DNA of 12,942 nucleotides. Source: Anaerolineae bacterium (lineage in GTDB: Bacteria > Chloroflexota > Anaerolineae > UBA1429). The notes below the pieces were generated by a model. The model was not told the DNA's origin, did no database searches, and saw only the letters and a list, made by a program, of their open reading frames with translations. Where the stretch lies: the NCBI GenBank assembly GCA_016928125.1, contig JAFGLK010000501.1, positions 1 through 12,942 of the forward strand, in the 5' to 3' direction. Positions 1-7,821 of this stretch are shown here, one piece after another. The translations under genes and the position numbers were made by a program. Numbering within the stretch: the stretch's first letter is position 1; every line of letters begins with the position of its first letter.

Positions 1-608
1 GAAAGAGACAGCATGTCGACATGCAGATGATCAACGTTCAGATCAAGGTAGCCCGCTGCCTGCACCGCATCGGTATGCAAGGTGATTCCCCGTGCCTGAG
101 CGATGCTGCCGATCTCGGCGATGGGCTCGATCGTGCCCACCTCATTATTGGCGTACATGATCGAGATCAGAACGGTCTCATCGGTGATGGCCCGTGCCAC
201 GGCGTCCGGATCCACCATCCCGTAGCGATCCACAGGCAGATAGGTGACACGATAGCCAAAGACATCCTCCAGTTGCCGGCAGGTGTGCTCAATGGCATGG
301 TGCTCGATCGAGCTGGTGATGATGTGACCACCGCCCACCCTCTGAGCTAGAGCGCTGCCGCGTAAGGCCAGATTATCGCTCTCGGTGCCGCAACTGGTAA
401 AGACGATCTCCGTGGGCGCCGCCCCGAGGATATCGGCCACCGTCTCTCGCGCGCTCTCCACGGCCTGCTGTGCGATCTGGCCCGCCTGATGCACACTGGA
501 AGCATTCCCATAACGCTCGGTGAAATACGGCAACATGGCATCCACGACTCGAGGATCGACGGCCGTAGTCGCTGCATGATCCATGTATACACGGGCAGCC
601 CTATTCAT
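1..608 (-). CDS. iscS: Cysteine desulfurase (NifS/IscS family), N-terminal part, cut by the window edge
   Basis: PLP enzyme that removes sulfur from cysteine to give alanine and an enzyme persulfide, feeding Fe-S cluster assembly and other thio-transfer in the cytoplasm. 202 codons are visible. The N-terminal MDHAATT motif is at residues 9-15, followed by GNASSVH (34-40), TSCGTESDN (71-79) and SSIEHHAI (99-106), in which H103 matches the PLP-stacking histidine. NNEVGT is at 154-159 and HTDAVQAAG at 178-186, with D180 and Q183 in the PLP-contact positions. The frame leaves the window at ...VDMLSL, just before the expected S-x-H-K motif, so the PLP lysine and persulfide cysteine are not seen. 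ATG 608 has GAGGGG upstream at a normal distance; an in-frame ATG lies at codon 9. It is third in the rrf2-cysE-desulfurase series, 126 nt after cysE. IscS and NifS subtypes cannot be separated from this fragment, so the symbol is tentative. Confidence 0.95.
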   Translation of the reverse strand, partial: MNRAARVYMDHAATTAVDPRVVDAMLPYFTERYGNASSVHQAGQIAQQAVESARETVADILGAAPTEIVFTSCGTESDNLALRGSALAQRVGGGHIITSSIEHHAIEHTCRQLEDVFGYRVTYLPVDRYGMVDPDAVARAITDETVLISIMYANNEVGTIEPIAEIGSIAQARGITLHTDAVQAAGYLDLNVDHLHVDMLSL

Positions 609-652
609 GCGCTTTCCCCTCATCTTGTTTTCAGTGTTCCGAGTACCTCAAT

Positions 653-736
653 CTGCGGCGCGCATCCTGCGGCGCGCATCCTGCGGCGCGCATCCTGCGG
701 CGCGCATCCTGCGGCGCGCATCCTGCGGCGCGCATC
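653..736. repeat. Six perfect tandem copies of a 14-bp GC-rich unit
   Basis: The unit CTGCGGCGCGCATC occurs six times head to tail without a mismatch, at 653-666, 667-680, 681-694, 695-708, 709-722 and 723-736. Read along the minus-strand operon it is GATGCGCGCCGCAG. Each unit contains the short inverted repeat TGCG-GCG-CGCA, so a transcript could form serial small hairpins or alternative pairings between units. The array fills two thirds of the cysE-desulfurase gap and touches the last two bases of the cysE stop codon. The 14-nt period is not a multiple of three, and the array is not part of either gene's reading frame. A microsatellite-like slippage origin, a structured spacer or a protein-binding array are all possible. 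No other copy was seen in the window. Confidence 0.98.
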
Positions 737-1445
737 ACGACTCTGATTCGAAGGTCGTTGCCGGTACGCGCCTCTCTTCCAGGACTGTCGAGAGATCCTG
801 CGTCAACACATACACTTCCCTCTCGAGCTCGCGAATCCGCGCGTCCATCTGGCGACAGAGTTCAGCGATCGGGTCAGGGAGCTGAGCGTGCTGAAAGTCA
901 AAGCTCGATCGCTGCATCTCGACATGCGGACCTCGCACCACGCGAGCGGGCACGCCCACTGCCGTGGATTCGGCCGGCACGGGCCGGATGACCACTGCGC
1001 CGGAGCCAATCTTAGCATTGTTGCCGATCGTGATCGGTCCAAGCACCACAGCATTGGAGCCGATGATCACGCCATCCTCGATCGTGGGGTGACGCTTGCC
1101 TTTGTTGAGAGATGTGCCGCCCAACACAACCCCTTTGTAGACCAAGACGTCATCGCCGATCTCAGAGGTCTCGCCGACCACGATCCCCATGCCGTGGTCG
1201 ATGAAAAACCGGCGACCGATTGTGGCCGCTGGATGAATCTCGATGCCTGTGAGCCAACGGCTCAGGTGTGATAGAAAGCGCGCCAGCCAGCGCAATTTCC
1301 AGCCCCACAAGATGTGGGCCACACGGTGTGACCAGATCGCATGGAGCCCGGGATAGCAGGTGATGACTTCCCACCAGGTGCGCGCAGCCGGGTCCTTGGC
1401 GAACACTGTCTGTACGTCTTCTTGAAGCAATTTCCAAAGCATCAT
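735..1445 (-). CDS. cysE: Serine O-acetyltransferase (CysE/EpsC type)
   Basis: Transfers acetyl from acetyl-CoA to L-serine, giving O-acetylserine, the carbon acceptor for cysteine synthesis; cytoplasmic. At 236 aa it is the short EpsC-like form, not the roughly 270-aa enterobacterial form. Helical N-terminal part at residues 1-66, then a left-handed beta-helix of hexapeptide repeats at about 67-170. Signature stretches are [13 protein letters not shown] (67-79), [12 protein letters not shown] (81-92), LGGT (108-111), KRHPTI (117-122) and GVPARVVRG (164-172). H84 corresponds to the catalytic histidine of E. coli CysE, and E69 stands where E. coli has its partner aspartate. The tail, about residues 173-236, includes a charged, coiled-coil-like helix ([14 protein letters not shown]) and ends ESES, lacking the terminal isoleucine that E. 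coli CysE uses to bind CysK. Two ATGs lie in tandem: 1445 and 1442. An AGGG is 4 nt from the first and 7 nt from the second, so 1442 may be the real start. It lies 60 nt after rrf2 and upstream of the desulfurase that uses its end product. Confidence 0.96.
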   Translation of the reverse strand: MMLWKLLQEDVQTVFAKDPAARTWWEVITCYPGLHAIWSHRVAHILWGWKLRWLARFLSHLSRWLTGIEIHPAATIGRRFFIDHGMGIVVGETSEIGDDVLVYKGVVLGGTSLNKGKRHPTIEDGVIIGSNAVVLGPITIGNNAKIGSGAVVIRPVPAESTAVGVPARVVRGPHVEMQRSSFDFQHAQLPDPIAELCRQMDARIRELEREVYVLTQDLSTVLEERRVPATTFESES

Positions 1446-1505
1446 ATATCCCTAGAGCCTGATGTGTCGTCGTGGCCGCTCGCCATCTTGGATTCGCCCC
1501 GCGGC

Positions 1506-1928
1506 TCAGAGGGCAGCGGGATCCCAATGCACCAAGTCGGCCAATGATGTGTTGTCCAGGGTCTCCTCCAGCCTATCCGCCACCAACTGCCAGACATTGC
1601 GGCTGGCACAGATCGGCTGGCGCTCACACTGGACACCGTCGTCGCGCATACAGTCAAGAGCGATCAGGCCACCTTCCACCGCGCGAAGCACATCGCCTAC
1701 GCTAATGGTTTCCGGGCGGCGCGCCAACAGATACCCGCCATGGGCGCCGCGAACGCTGGCAAGCAACTCAGAGTCGCGCAGGACCGCCGCAACGCGCTCC
1801 AGGTACGGCAGCGACAAATCCTGTACCTGGGCGACCTCGCGGAGTGGGGTTGGCCCTTGCCCGTAGCGCCGCGCCAATTCGACCATGGCGCGCAGCCCGG
1901 TGCGTTCCATCGCAGAGAATCTCATCAT
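1506..1928 (-). CDS. Rrf2 family transcriptional regulator (IscR/CymR-like)
   Basis: Winged-helix DNA-binding regulator, about 140 aa as usual for the family, probably dimeric. The N-terminus MRFSAMERTGLRAMVELA matches the Rrf2 opening, followed by the recognition helix region (DLSLPYLERVAAVLRDSELL) and the wing RGAHGGYLLAR. Three cysteines, C94, C102 and C108 (numbered from a TTG at 1931), form C-x7-C-x5-C, close to the C-x5-C-x5-C that holds [2Fe-2S] in E. coli IscR. The position matching the IscR histidine ligand is arginine here (C-A-S-R). An Fe-S or cysteine-state sensor is therefore likely but not certain. The TTG at 1931 lies inside the putative operator; ATG 1928 (AGG 5 nt upstream) or ATG 1925 (8 nt) are better starts. 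It heads an operon with cysE and the cysteine desulfurase, so it probably controls cysteine/Fe-S supply and its own synthesis. Confidence 0.93.
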   Translation of the reverse strand: MMRFSAMERTGLRAMVELARRYGQGPTPLREVAQVQDLSLPYLERVAAVLRDSELLASVRGAHGGYLLARRPETISVGDVLRAVEGGLIALDCMRDDGVQCERQPICASRNVWQLVADRLEETLDNTSLADLVHWDPAAL

Positions 1929-1929
1929 C

Positions 1930-1953
1930 AATACCTACCAAAAAGTCGGGATT
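1930..1953. promoter_or_regulatory. Candidate Rrf2 operator (inverted repeat)
   Basis: On the minus strand the arms are AATCCCGACT and GGTAGGTATT, separated by TTTT. The second arm matches the reverse complement of the first at 7 of 10 positions. The layout (AT-rich ends, a YCGACT core and a T/A-rich centre) resembles known Rrf2/IscR-type operators. It follows the -10 box directly and covers the expected transcription start and the leader of rrf2, so binding would block rrf2-cysE-desulfurase transcription. Seen: the repeat and its position. Inferred: the binding protein. Confidence 0.6.
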
Positions 1954-1982
1954 ATACTAGCACGGCCGTTTCAACTTGTCAA
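1954..1982 (-). promoter_or_regulatory. Sigma70-type promoter of the rrf2-cysE-desulfurase operon
   Basis: Minus strand TTGACA (1982-1977) is followed after 17 nt by TAGTAT (1959-1954). An overlapping perfect TATAAT (1956-1951) sits at a less favourable 20-nt spacing. The predicted start of transcription near 1947 gives a leader of about 20 nt before ATG 1928. Confidence 0.75.
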
Positions 1983-2093
1983 AGTGCCTCATCATCCGTA
2001 TCAGCATGTCGAGCCAACCAGGGCGGCAGGGGGAGCCTGAAGGCGGCTGGAATGGAAAGGCTATCAAAAGATTGTGAACAGAAACACCATCAT

Positions 2094-2122
2094 TTGCCCC
2101 GCTCAGAGCTTGGGTGTATGAT
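2094..2122 (+). promoter_or_regulatory. Probable promoter of the acetyl-CoA synthetase gene
   Basis: TTGCCC (2094-2099), a 17-nt spacer, then TATGAT (2117-2122). The start of transcription would be near 2129, giving a leader of about 27 nt with AGGGAG at 2143-2148. The -10 box overlaps the in-frame GTG at 2114, which argues against translation starting there. The promoter diverges from that of rrf2; about 110 bp separate the two -35 boxes. Confidence 0.6.
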
Positions 2123-2155
2123 AGCTGCCGCAAATCAAGTCTAGGGAGCTGGCTC

Positions 2156-4246
2156 ATGTTGGACATGTTCTTCCGTCCTCGCTCGGTCGCCGTCATTGGC
2201 GCCTCCACGAATCCTCAGAAGCTGGGGCATTCCGTGCTGGCGAACATCAAGGAGAGCGGCTTTCCGGGGCCGATCTACCCCATCAATCCCGGCGCCGATG
2301 AGATCTTGGGCCTCAAGGTCTATCCGTCCGTGCTCGATATCCCTGGCGTACTCGATCTGGTGGTCGTTTTGGTGCCAACGCGCCTTGTGCCACAGGTGCT
2401 CGAGGAGTCAGGTCAAAAGGGCGCGCAAGGTGCCATCATCATCACGGCGGGATTCAGGGAAACCGGCCCAGAAGGTATCGAGCGAGAGCGTGAGCTGCTG
2501 CGCATCGCGGCCAAGTATGGCATGCGCATCATCGGCCCGAACTGCCTAGGCATCATCGACACCCTGGCACCCATCAACGCGTCGTTTGCCGAGGGCATGC
2601 CAGACCAGGGCTCGATCGCCTTTATGTCTCAGTCGGGTGCGCTGTGCACGGCGATCCTTGACTATGCCCTGGCGGAGCAGATTGGATTCTCGCACTTTGT
2701 TAGCGTGGGCAATAAATCGGACATCGATGAGGTCTCTCTTCTGGATGCTTGGGGCGAGGATGAGCACACCAATGCTGTCATCGCCTACATCGAGGGCATC
2801 AGAGATGGCGTCGAGTTCATGAAGACCGCACGCAAGACCGCGCGCAAAAAGCCGATCATCGCGGTCAAATCGGGGCGCACGGCCTCGGGCTCCAGAGCCG
2901 TCTCATCACACACCGGCAGCCTCGCAGGCTCAGATGCGGCCTACGATGCCGCTTTTCTGCAGTCAGGCGTTTTGCGCGCCGAGACCGTCCAGCAGCTCTT
3001 TGACTATTCGACGGTCTTTTCCTACCAACCCATGATCAAGGGCAACCGTATCGCCATGATCACCAATGCGGGCGGTCCGGGCGTCATGGCTACCGACGCC
3101 TTGGAGGCCAATGAGCTCGTGTTGGCCTCGCTGACCCCGGAAACGGAGCAGGCTCTGGCGAAGGTCCTGCCCCCCGCAGCCAGCACCCATAACCCTATCG
3201 ATGTGCTGGGCGATGCCCGCGCGGACCGGTACGCCGCGGCCCTGGACATCGCCCTCAAGGACCCGGGCGTAGATGGGTTGGTCGTGATCCTCACGCCGCA
3301 GACTTCGACTGACATTGAGGAGACGGCCCAGGTGCTGTACGAGATCAGCAACCATTCGGGCAAGCCGGTCACGAGTTGCTGGATGGGCAAGAAGGAAGCC
3401 TCCAAAGGCATTGAGGTGCTGGCCAAGGCCAAGATCCCCAACTATCCATTTCCGGAGCGCGCCGTGGCAGCGCTGGGTGCCATGTATCGCTTTTCCAAAT
3501 GGCGCCAGCAGCCTGAGGCCGAGCCGCCCCGGTACGATGTAGACAAACAAGCGGTGGCAGACCTCCTCGCCGGAGTGCGGGCCGCAGAACGCGACTCGAT
3601 CGGCGACGCCGAAGCGCAGACCATTCTGAAAGCCTATGGCATCACCACACCCCAGTCCACCGTCGCCGCCACGCCGGATGAGGCGGTGGCCTATTGCGAG
3701 CAAATCGGTTATCCGGTCGTCATGAAGATCGCCTCACCCGATATCCTGCACAAATCGGATGTGGGGGGCATCATCGTCGGGGTGCGCAACGCGGACCAGG
3801 CGCGCAGCGCTTTCGACACGCTCATCGAGCGCGCCCGAGAGCATGTGCCCGATGCTGAGATCTGGGGAGCACAGGTGCAGGAGATGGTCATGGATGCCCG
3901 TGAGATCATCATCGGCATGAATCGCGATCCCCAGTTTGGGCCGTTGATCATGTTCGGCCTGGGAGGCATCTATGTCGAGGTGCTCAAAGATGTGACTTTT
4001 CGGGTCGCGCCCATGTCACGCGTTCAGGCCCAAGATATGATCGAGTCGATCAATGCCTACGGCTTGCTTCGGGGCGCTCGCGGTCAACAGCCTGCCGATA
4101 TTGATGCGATCATCGATACCATTCTGCGCATCTCGCAACTGGTGACCGATTTCCCCGAGATCGCTGAACTCGACATCAATCCGCTGCTGGTGCGCAACCA
4201 GGGCGAGGGCGCCGTGGCAGTTGACATGCGCCTGATTCTCAAGTAA
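2156..4246 (+). CDS. Acetyl-CoA synthetase (ADP-forming), fused alpha-beta chain
   Basis: Converts acetyl-CoA (or a related acyl-CoA), ADP and phosphate to the acid, CoA and ATP: the energy-conserving last step of acetate-forming fermentation in archaea and some bacteria; cytoplasmic. 696 aa, the usual length of the one-chain form. CoA-binding Rossmann domain at about 1-130 (SVAVIGAS at 10-17, GPNCLG at 127-132), succinyl-CoA-ligase-like domains to about 455, ATP-grasp beta part at about 470-696. H252 in SHTGSLAGSD matches the phosphorylated alpha-subunit histidine of Pyrococcus ACD, and H532 in LHKSDVGG the beta-subunit histidine that passes phosphate to ADP. The C-terminal ELDINPLLV (671-679) is typical. 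ATG 2156 is chosen because AGGGAG lies 7 nt upstream and the alternative GTG 2114 falls in the -10 box. Single-gene unit with its own promoter and terminator. The acyl substrate range cannot be read from sequence; a protein-acetyltransferase (Pat-like) relative is less likely, as no GNAT domain is present. Confidence 0.93.
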   Translation: MLDMFFRPRSVAVIGASTNPQKLGHSVLANIKESGFPGPIYPINPGADEILGLKVYPSVLDIPGVLDLVVVLVPTRLVPQVLEESGQKGAQGAIIITAGFRETGPEGIERERELLRIAAKYGMRIIGPNCLGIIDTLAPINASFAEGMPDQGSIAFMSQSGALCTAILDYALAEQIGFSHFVSVGNKSDIDEVSLLDAWGEDEHTNAVIAYIEGIRDGVEFMKTARKTARKKPIIAVKSGRTASGSRAVSSHTGSLAGSDAAYDAAFLQSGVLRAETVQQLFDYSTVFSYQPMIKGNRIAMITNAGGPGVMATDALEANELVLASLTPETEQALAKVLPPAASTHNPIDVLGDARADRYAAALDIALKDPGVDGLVVILTPQTSTDIEETAQVLYEISNHSGKPVTSCWMGKKEASKGIEVLAKAKIPNYPFPERAVAALGAMYRFSKWRQQPEAEPPRYDVDKQAVADLLAGVRAAERDSIGDAEAQTILKAYGITTPQSTVAATPDEAVAYCEQIGYPVVMKIASPDILHKSDVGGIIVGVRNADQARSAFDTLIERAREHVPDAEIWGAQVQEMVMDAREIIIGMNRDPQFGPLIMFGLGGIYVEVLKDVTFRVAPMSRVQAQDMIESINAYGLLRGARGQQPADIDAIIDTILRISQLVTDFPEIAELDINPLLVRNQGEGAVAVDMRLILK

Positions 4247-4267
4247 CATACGAGCCGACCCTAATCT

Positions 4268-4305
4268 AACCGGCACCCGAAGCCCCGATGCACGACGCGC
4301 CGGTT
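4268..4305. repeat. Inverted repeat in the acetyl-CoA synthetase-enolase gap
   Basis: AACCGGC (4268-4274) and GCCGGTT (4299-4305) are perfect complements around a 24-nt loop. The loop contains CGAAGCC, which recurs at 4330-4336 and 4340-4346 in and beside the terminator. It may be a weak 3'-UTR structure; no function can be assigned. Confidence 0.45.
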
Positions 4306-4332
4306 CGGTCACGGCCCCATTGAGACGCACGA

Positions 4333-4361
4333 AGCCTCTCGAAGCCCGAGGGGCTTTTTTT
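4333..4361 (+). terminator. Intrinsic terminator after the acetyl-CoA synthetase gene
   Basis: The stem AGCCTCTCG / CGAGGGGCT (9 bp with one T-G wobble) closes a 5-nt loop and runs straight into seven Ts (4355-4361). It lies 86 nt after the stop codon and 52 nt before enolase. No convincing promoter is visible between it and enolase, so partial read-through is possible. Confidence 0.92.
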
Positions 4362-4398
4362 CTGAGTATCTGTCTGAACGGCCTAACCATGATCTTGA

Positions 4399-5697
<1,299 letters not shown>

Positions 5698-5721
5698 CAC
5701 GACTCAGTCAAGACCGGAACT

Positions 5722-5748
5722 TGAGGGGAGCTCAGGCTCCCCTCATTT
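5722..5748 (+). terminator. Terminator-like hairpin after enolase
   Basis: A perfect 10-bp stem, TGAGGGGAGC / GCTCCCCTCA, closes a TCAG loop 24 nt after the eno stop codon. Only TTT follows, so the U-tract is weak; termination may be partial or factor-assisted. Confidence 0.75.
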
Positions 5749-5807
5749 GCGTGACCGCATGGGGCCTTGCCAAAGGCATGAGCCTCGCTCACAAGACGCC
5801 ATCATTC

Positions 5808-5836
5808 TTGCGATAGACCGCATGGCGTGATATAAT
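5808..5836 (+). promoter_or_regulatory. Strong promoter upstream of secG (extended -10)
   Basis: TTGCGA (5808-5813), a 17-nt spacer and a perfect TATAAT (5831-5836), preceded by TGA at 5828-5830, which gives the extended -10 pattern TGnTATAAT. This is the best promoter match in the window. Transcription would start near 5843, leaving a leader of about 60 nt before secG. Confidence 0.85.
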
Positions 5837-5889
5837 TCCGCCCGCAGTCCCAGACCTTTGCATGCAGCCGCCGCATGGGCGGACGCATC

Positions 5890-5895
5890 GGGAGG
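5890..5895 (+). promoter_or_regulatory. Shine-Dalgarno that fixes the TTG start of secG
   Basis: GGGAGG lies 8 nt before TTG 5904. The only upstream in-frame ATG (5862) would put this site inside the coding region and add 14 residues with no SecG-like character, so the TTG start is preferred. Confidence 0.75.
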
Positions 5896-5903
5896 CTATT
5901 TCA

Positions 5904-6125
5904 TTGAGTGTTTACCTGAATATCGTCCAGATCATCGTCTCGCTGGCCTTGATCGCGCTGGCCGTGATGCAGGGCAAAAGCACCGGCCTGGGCAGGATGT
6001 TTGGTGGAGACAGTTCAATCCACAGGACGCGACGTGGCGTGGAAAAGACCTTCTTCAACCTGACGATCATCATGGCGGTTGTCTTTTTCCTGACGGCGCT
6101 GCTCAACGTGCTTGTCCAATCCTAA
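5904..6125 (+). CDS. secG: Preprotein translocase subunit SecG
   Basis: Small integral membrane subunit of the SecYEG channel that stimulates protein export. 73 aa from TTG 5904, the usual size for SecG. Two membrane segments are visible: about residues 3-21 (YLNIVQIIVSLALIALAVM) and about 49-70 (FFNLTIIMAVVFFLTALLNVLV). Between them is the family-typical glycine-rich loop with GLGRMFGG and TRRGVEK. TTG is chosen because the expected SecG N-terminus begins at SVYLNIVQ and GGGAGG sits 8 nt upstream; the longer reading from ATG 5862 adds a polar stretch (HGRTHRE) atypical of the family. It is the first gene after a strong promoter and is followed 16 nt later by a solute-binding protein. Confidence 0.9.
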   Translation: MSVYLNIVQIIVSLALIALAVMQGKSTGLGRMFGGDSSIHRTRRGVEKTFFNLTIIMAVVFFLTALLNVLVQS

Positions 6126-6141
6126 ACAGGGGAGCCCGTGC

Positions 6142-7821
6142 ATGGCCCGCATCCGGGTACAGGTCGCTATCGCGCTCTTGGCGATCGTGCTTCTCGTCGC
6201 CGCGATGGGGTACCTGGCCTTTACGGTGACGACCGTCTCTGCCCCCGATTATGGCGGAACCTACGTCGAGGGCATCGCAGGTAATCCTCACACCATCAAC
6301 CCCGTCCTCTGTCAGACGAATCCCGTCGACCAGGATTTGGTCGCGCTTGTCTTTGACGGGCTAACTTCTGCTAACGAACGCGGTGAGATCGTCCCCGCGC
6401 TCGCTGAGCGTTGGGAGATCTCGCCGGATGGCACGAGCTACACTTTCTTTCTCCGACAGGACGTGGTATGGCATGATGGGGCGCCGTTTACGGCCGAGGA
6501 TGTGATGTACACGGTCGGCGCCATGCAGCATCCTGATTTTCAGGGCGTGCCCTTTCTGGCGGATATGTGGCGCACCGTGGCGGTGGAGCTGATCGACACC
6601 TACACGATTCGCTTTAGCCTTCGTGAACCGTTGGCCCCCTTCCTGGACTATACAACGATCGGAATGTTGCCAGCGCACATCCTGTCTGGCGCCTCGGTCG
6701 AGGCCATGGCGGAGAGCAAGTTCAACGCAGCGCCAATCGGAACTGGCCCCTTTGTCGTAGATGATGTCACCGCGCGCAGGATCGTCCTGGTGGCCAATGC
6801 GAGTTACTATCGCCCCCGGCCCTATCTGGATCGCATTGAGTTCATTTTCTATCCCGATCATCCTTCGGTCTATGAGGCCCGCAGGCGGGGCGAGATCGAG
6901 GGGATTGCTCGGGCTCTGCCTGAACACCTGCAAGCGATTCGAGAGGACGAGACGCTCACCCTCTATTCGGCCCCCCTTTCCGGCTATAACATCATCTTTC
7001 TAAACCTAGATCGAGGCATCTTTCAGGATCGTGCCGTGCGACAGGGCATCATGTGGGCTCTGGACCGTCAAGCGTTGGTCGATGAGATCCTCGACGGCCA
7101 GGGCGTGGTGTTGCACAGTCCTATCCTGCCCAACTCGTGGGCCTATGACCCAGATGTGCCAAAATACGAGCGTAACGTGCGCAAGGCGCGCCAGGCATTG
7201 GAGGAGGCGGACTGGTTCGACGACGACAACGATGGGGTGCGTGAGCGCGGCGATCTCAGGTTGGAGTTCACCCTGGCCACCAATGAAGACGACCCAGTGC
7301 GCGCCGAGCTGATTCAGGAAGTGAGCGCCCAACTCGCTGAGGTGGGCATTCGAGCCATTCCCGAAACGGTGAGCTGGGAGAAACTCATCAGCGAGCAACT
7401 GCGATTGCGCCGGTTCGATGCCGTGCTCTCAAGTTGGTCAAATCTGCCCCCCGATCCTGATCCCTATCCCTACTGGCATTCAAGCCAGGCCAACGAAGAC
7501 GGGCTCAATTTCGCGAGCTACATCAGCCCGAGCTCCGATGCACTGCTCGAGGAAGCCCGAGCGACCCACGATCAGGCGCGTCGCGTAGACCTCTACCGTC
7601 AGTTCCAGCATGCCTTTGCCAATGAGGTGCCCTCGGTTCTGCTTTATCAGCCCATCTACAACTATGCCATCGATGCAGGGGTCTACAATGTGCAAATCGG
7701 CCCGATGATCGACTCGAGCGATCGCTTCCGCACGATCTCGGGCTGGTACATGGCCACTCAGCGCATGCTCTACAGTGAGGCCCGCGAGAAAGGCCTCTCG
7801 GTTGAGCCTGCACGGCCCTGA
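6142..7821 (+). CDS. Family 5 extracellular solute-binding protein (peptide/nickel ABC type), membrane-anchored
   Basis: Periplasmic-type or cell-surface receptor of the DppA/OppA/NikA class, which captures oligopeptides or other small ligands for an ABC importer. 559 aa from ATG 6142 (GGGGAG 7 nt upstream; the in-frame TTG 6112 lies inside secG). A hydrophobic N-terminal segment at about residues 7-30 is not followed by a lipobox cysteine, so the protein is probably anchored by an uncleaved helix or cleaved by signal peptidase I. Family landmarks follow: LVALVFDGLTSAN, LAERWEISPDGTSYTFFLR, VVWHDGAPFTAEDVMYT, AAPIGTGPFVV, then AVRQGIMWALDRQALVDEIL. A Ca-loop-like DDDNDGVRERGD precedes the second domain, and the C-terminal region has the usual SVLLYQPIYNYA. 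No permease or ATPase gene lies in the window, so partner and ligand are unknown. It starts 16 nt after secG and is probably cotranscribed with it. Confidence 0.92.
   Translation: MARIRVQVAIALLAIVLLVAAMGYLAFTVTTVSAPDYGGTYVEGIAGNPHTINPVLCQTNPVDQDLVALVFDGLTSANERGEIVPALAERWEISPDGTSYTFFLRQDVVWHDGAPFTAEDVMYTVGAMQHPDFQGVPFLADMWRTVAVELIDTYTIRFSLREPLAPFLDYTTIGMLPAHILSGASVEAMAESKFNAAPIGTGPFVVDDVTARRIVLVANASYYRPRPYLDRIEFIFYPDHPSVYEARRRGEIEGIARALPEHLQAIREDETLTLYSAPLSGYNIIFLNLDRGIFQDRAVRQGIMWALDRQALVDEILDGQGVVLHSPILPNSWAYDPDVPKYERNVRKARQALEEADWFDDDNDGVRERGDLRLEFTLATNEDDPVRAELIQEVSAQLAEVGIRAIPETVSWEKLISEQLRLRRFDAVLSSWSNLPPDPDPYPYWHSSQANEDGLNFASYISPSSDALLEEARATHDQARRVDLYRQFQHAFANEVPSVLLYQPIYNYAIDAGVYNVQIGPMIDSSDRFRTISGWYMATQRMLYSEAREKGLSVEPARP

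Noticed and set aside
11..24. Perfect 14-bp palindrome GCATGTCGACATGC
   Set aside because: Lies inside the desulfurase coding region and encodes conserved-looking sequence (HVDM); most likely chance.
21..350. Plus-strand open frame of 109 codons near the left edge
   Set aside because: Antisense to the cysteine desulfurase, whose family motifs are unmistakable on the other strand.
1930..1956. Exact E. coli IscR type 1 site
   Set aside because: The ATA...TAT ends are 25 nt apart as in the consensus, but the GACT/AGTC core is out of register; kept only as a generic Rrf2-like inverted repeat.
2114..2155. GTG start extending the acetyl-CoA synthetase by 14 residues
   Set aside because: The GTG overlaps the -10 box, and a better Shine-Dalgarno precedes ATG 2156, which gives the standard family N-terminus.
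2963..3703. Open frame of 246 codons on the minus strand
   Set aside because: Lies wholly inside the acetyl-CoA synthetase gene, shows no recognisable domain and is typical of antisense frames in GC-rich coding DNA.
4299..4320. GCCGGTTCGGTC resembling a tRNA T-arm
   Set aside because: No acceptor stem, anticodon arm or D-arm can be built around it.
5753..5825. GACCGCATGG occurring at 5753-5762 and 5816-5825 upstream of secG
   Set aside because: A single 10-bp direct repeat 63 bp apart; the second copy falls in the promoter spacer, but there is no further support for a regulatory role.
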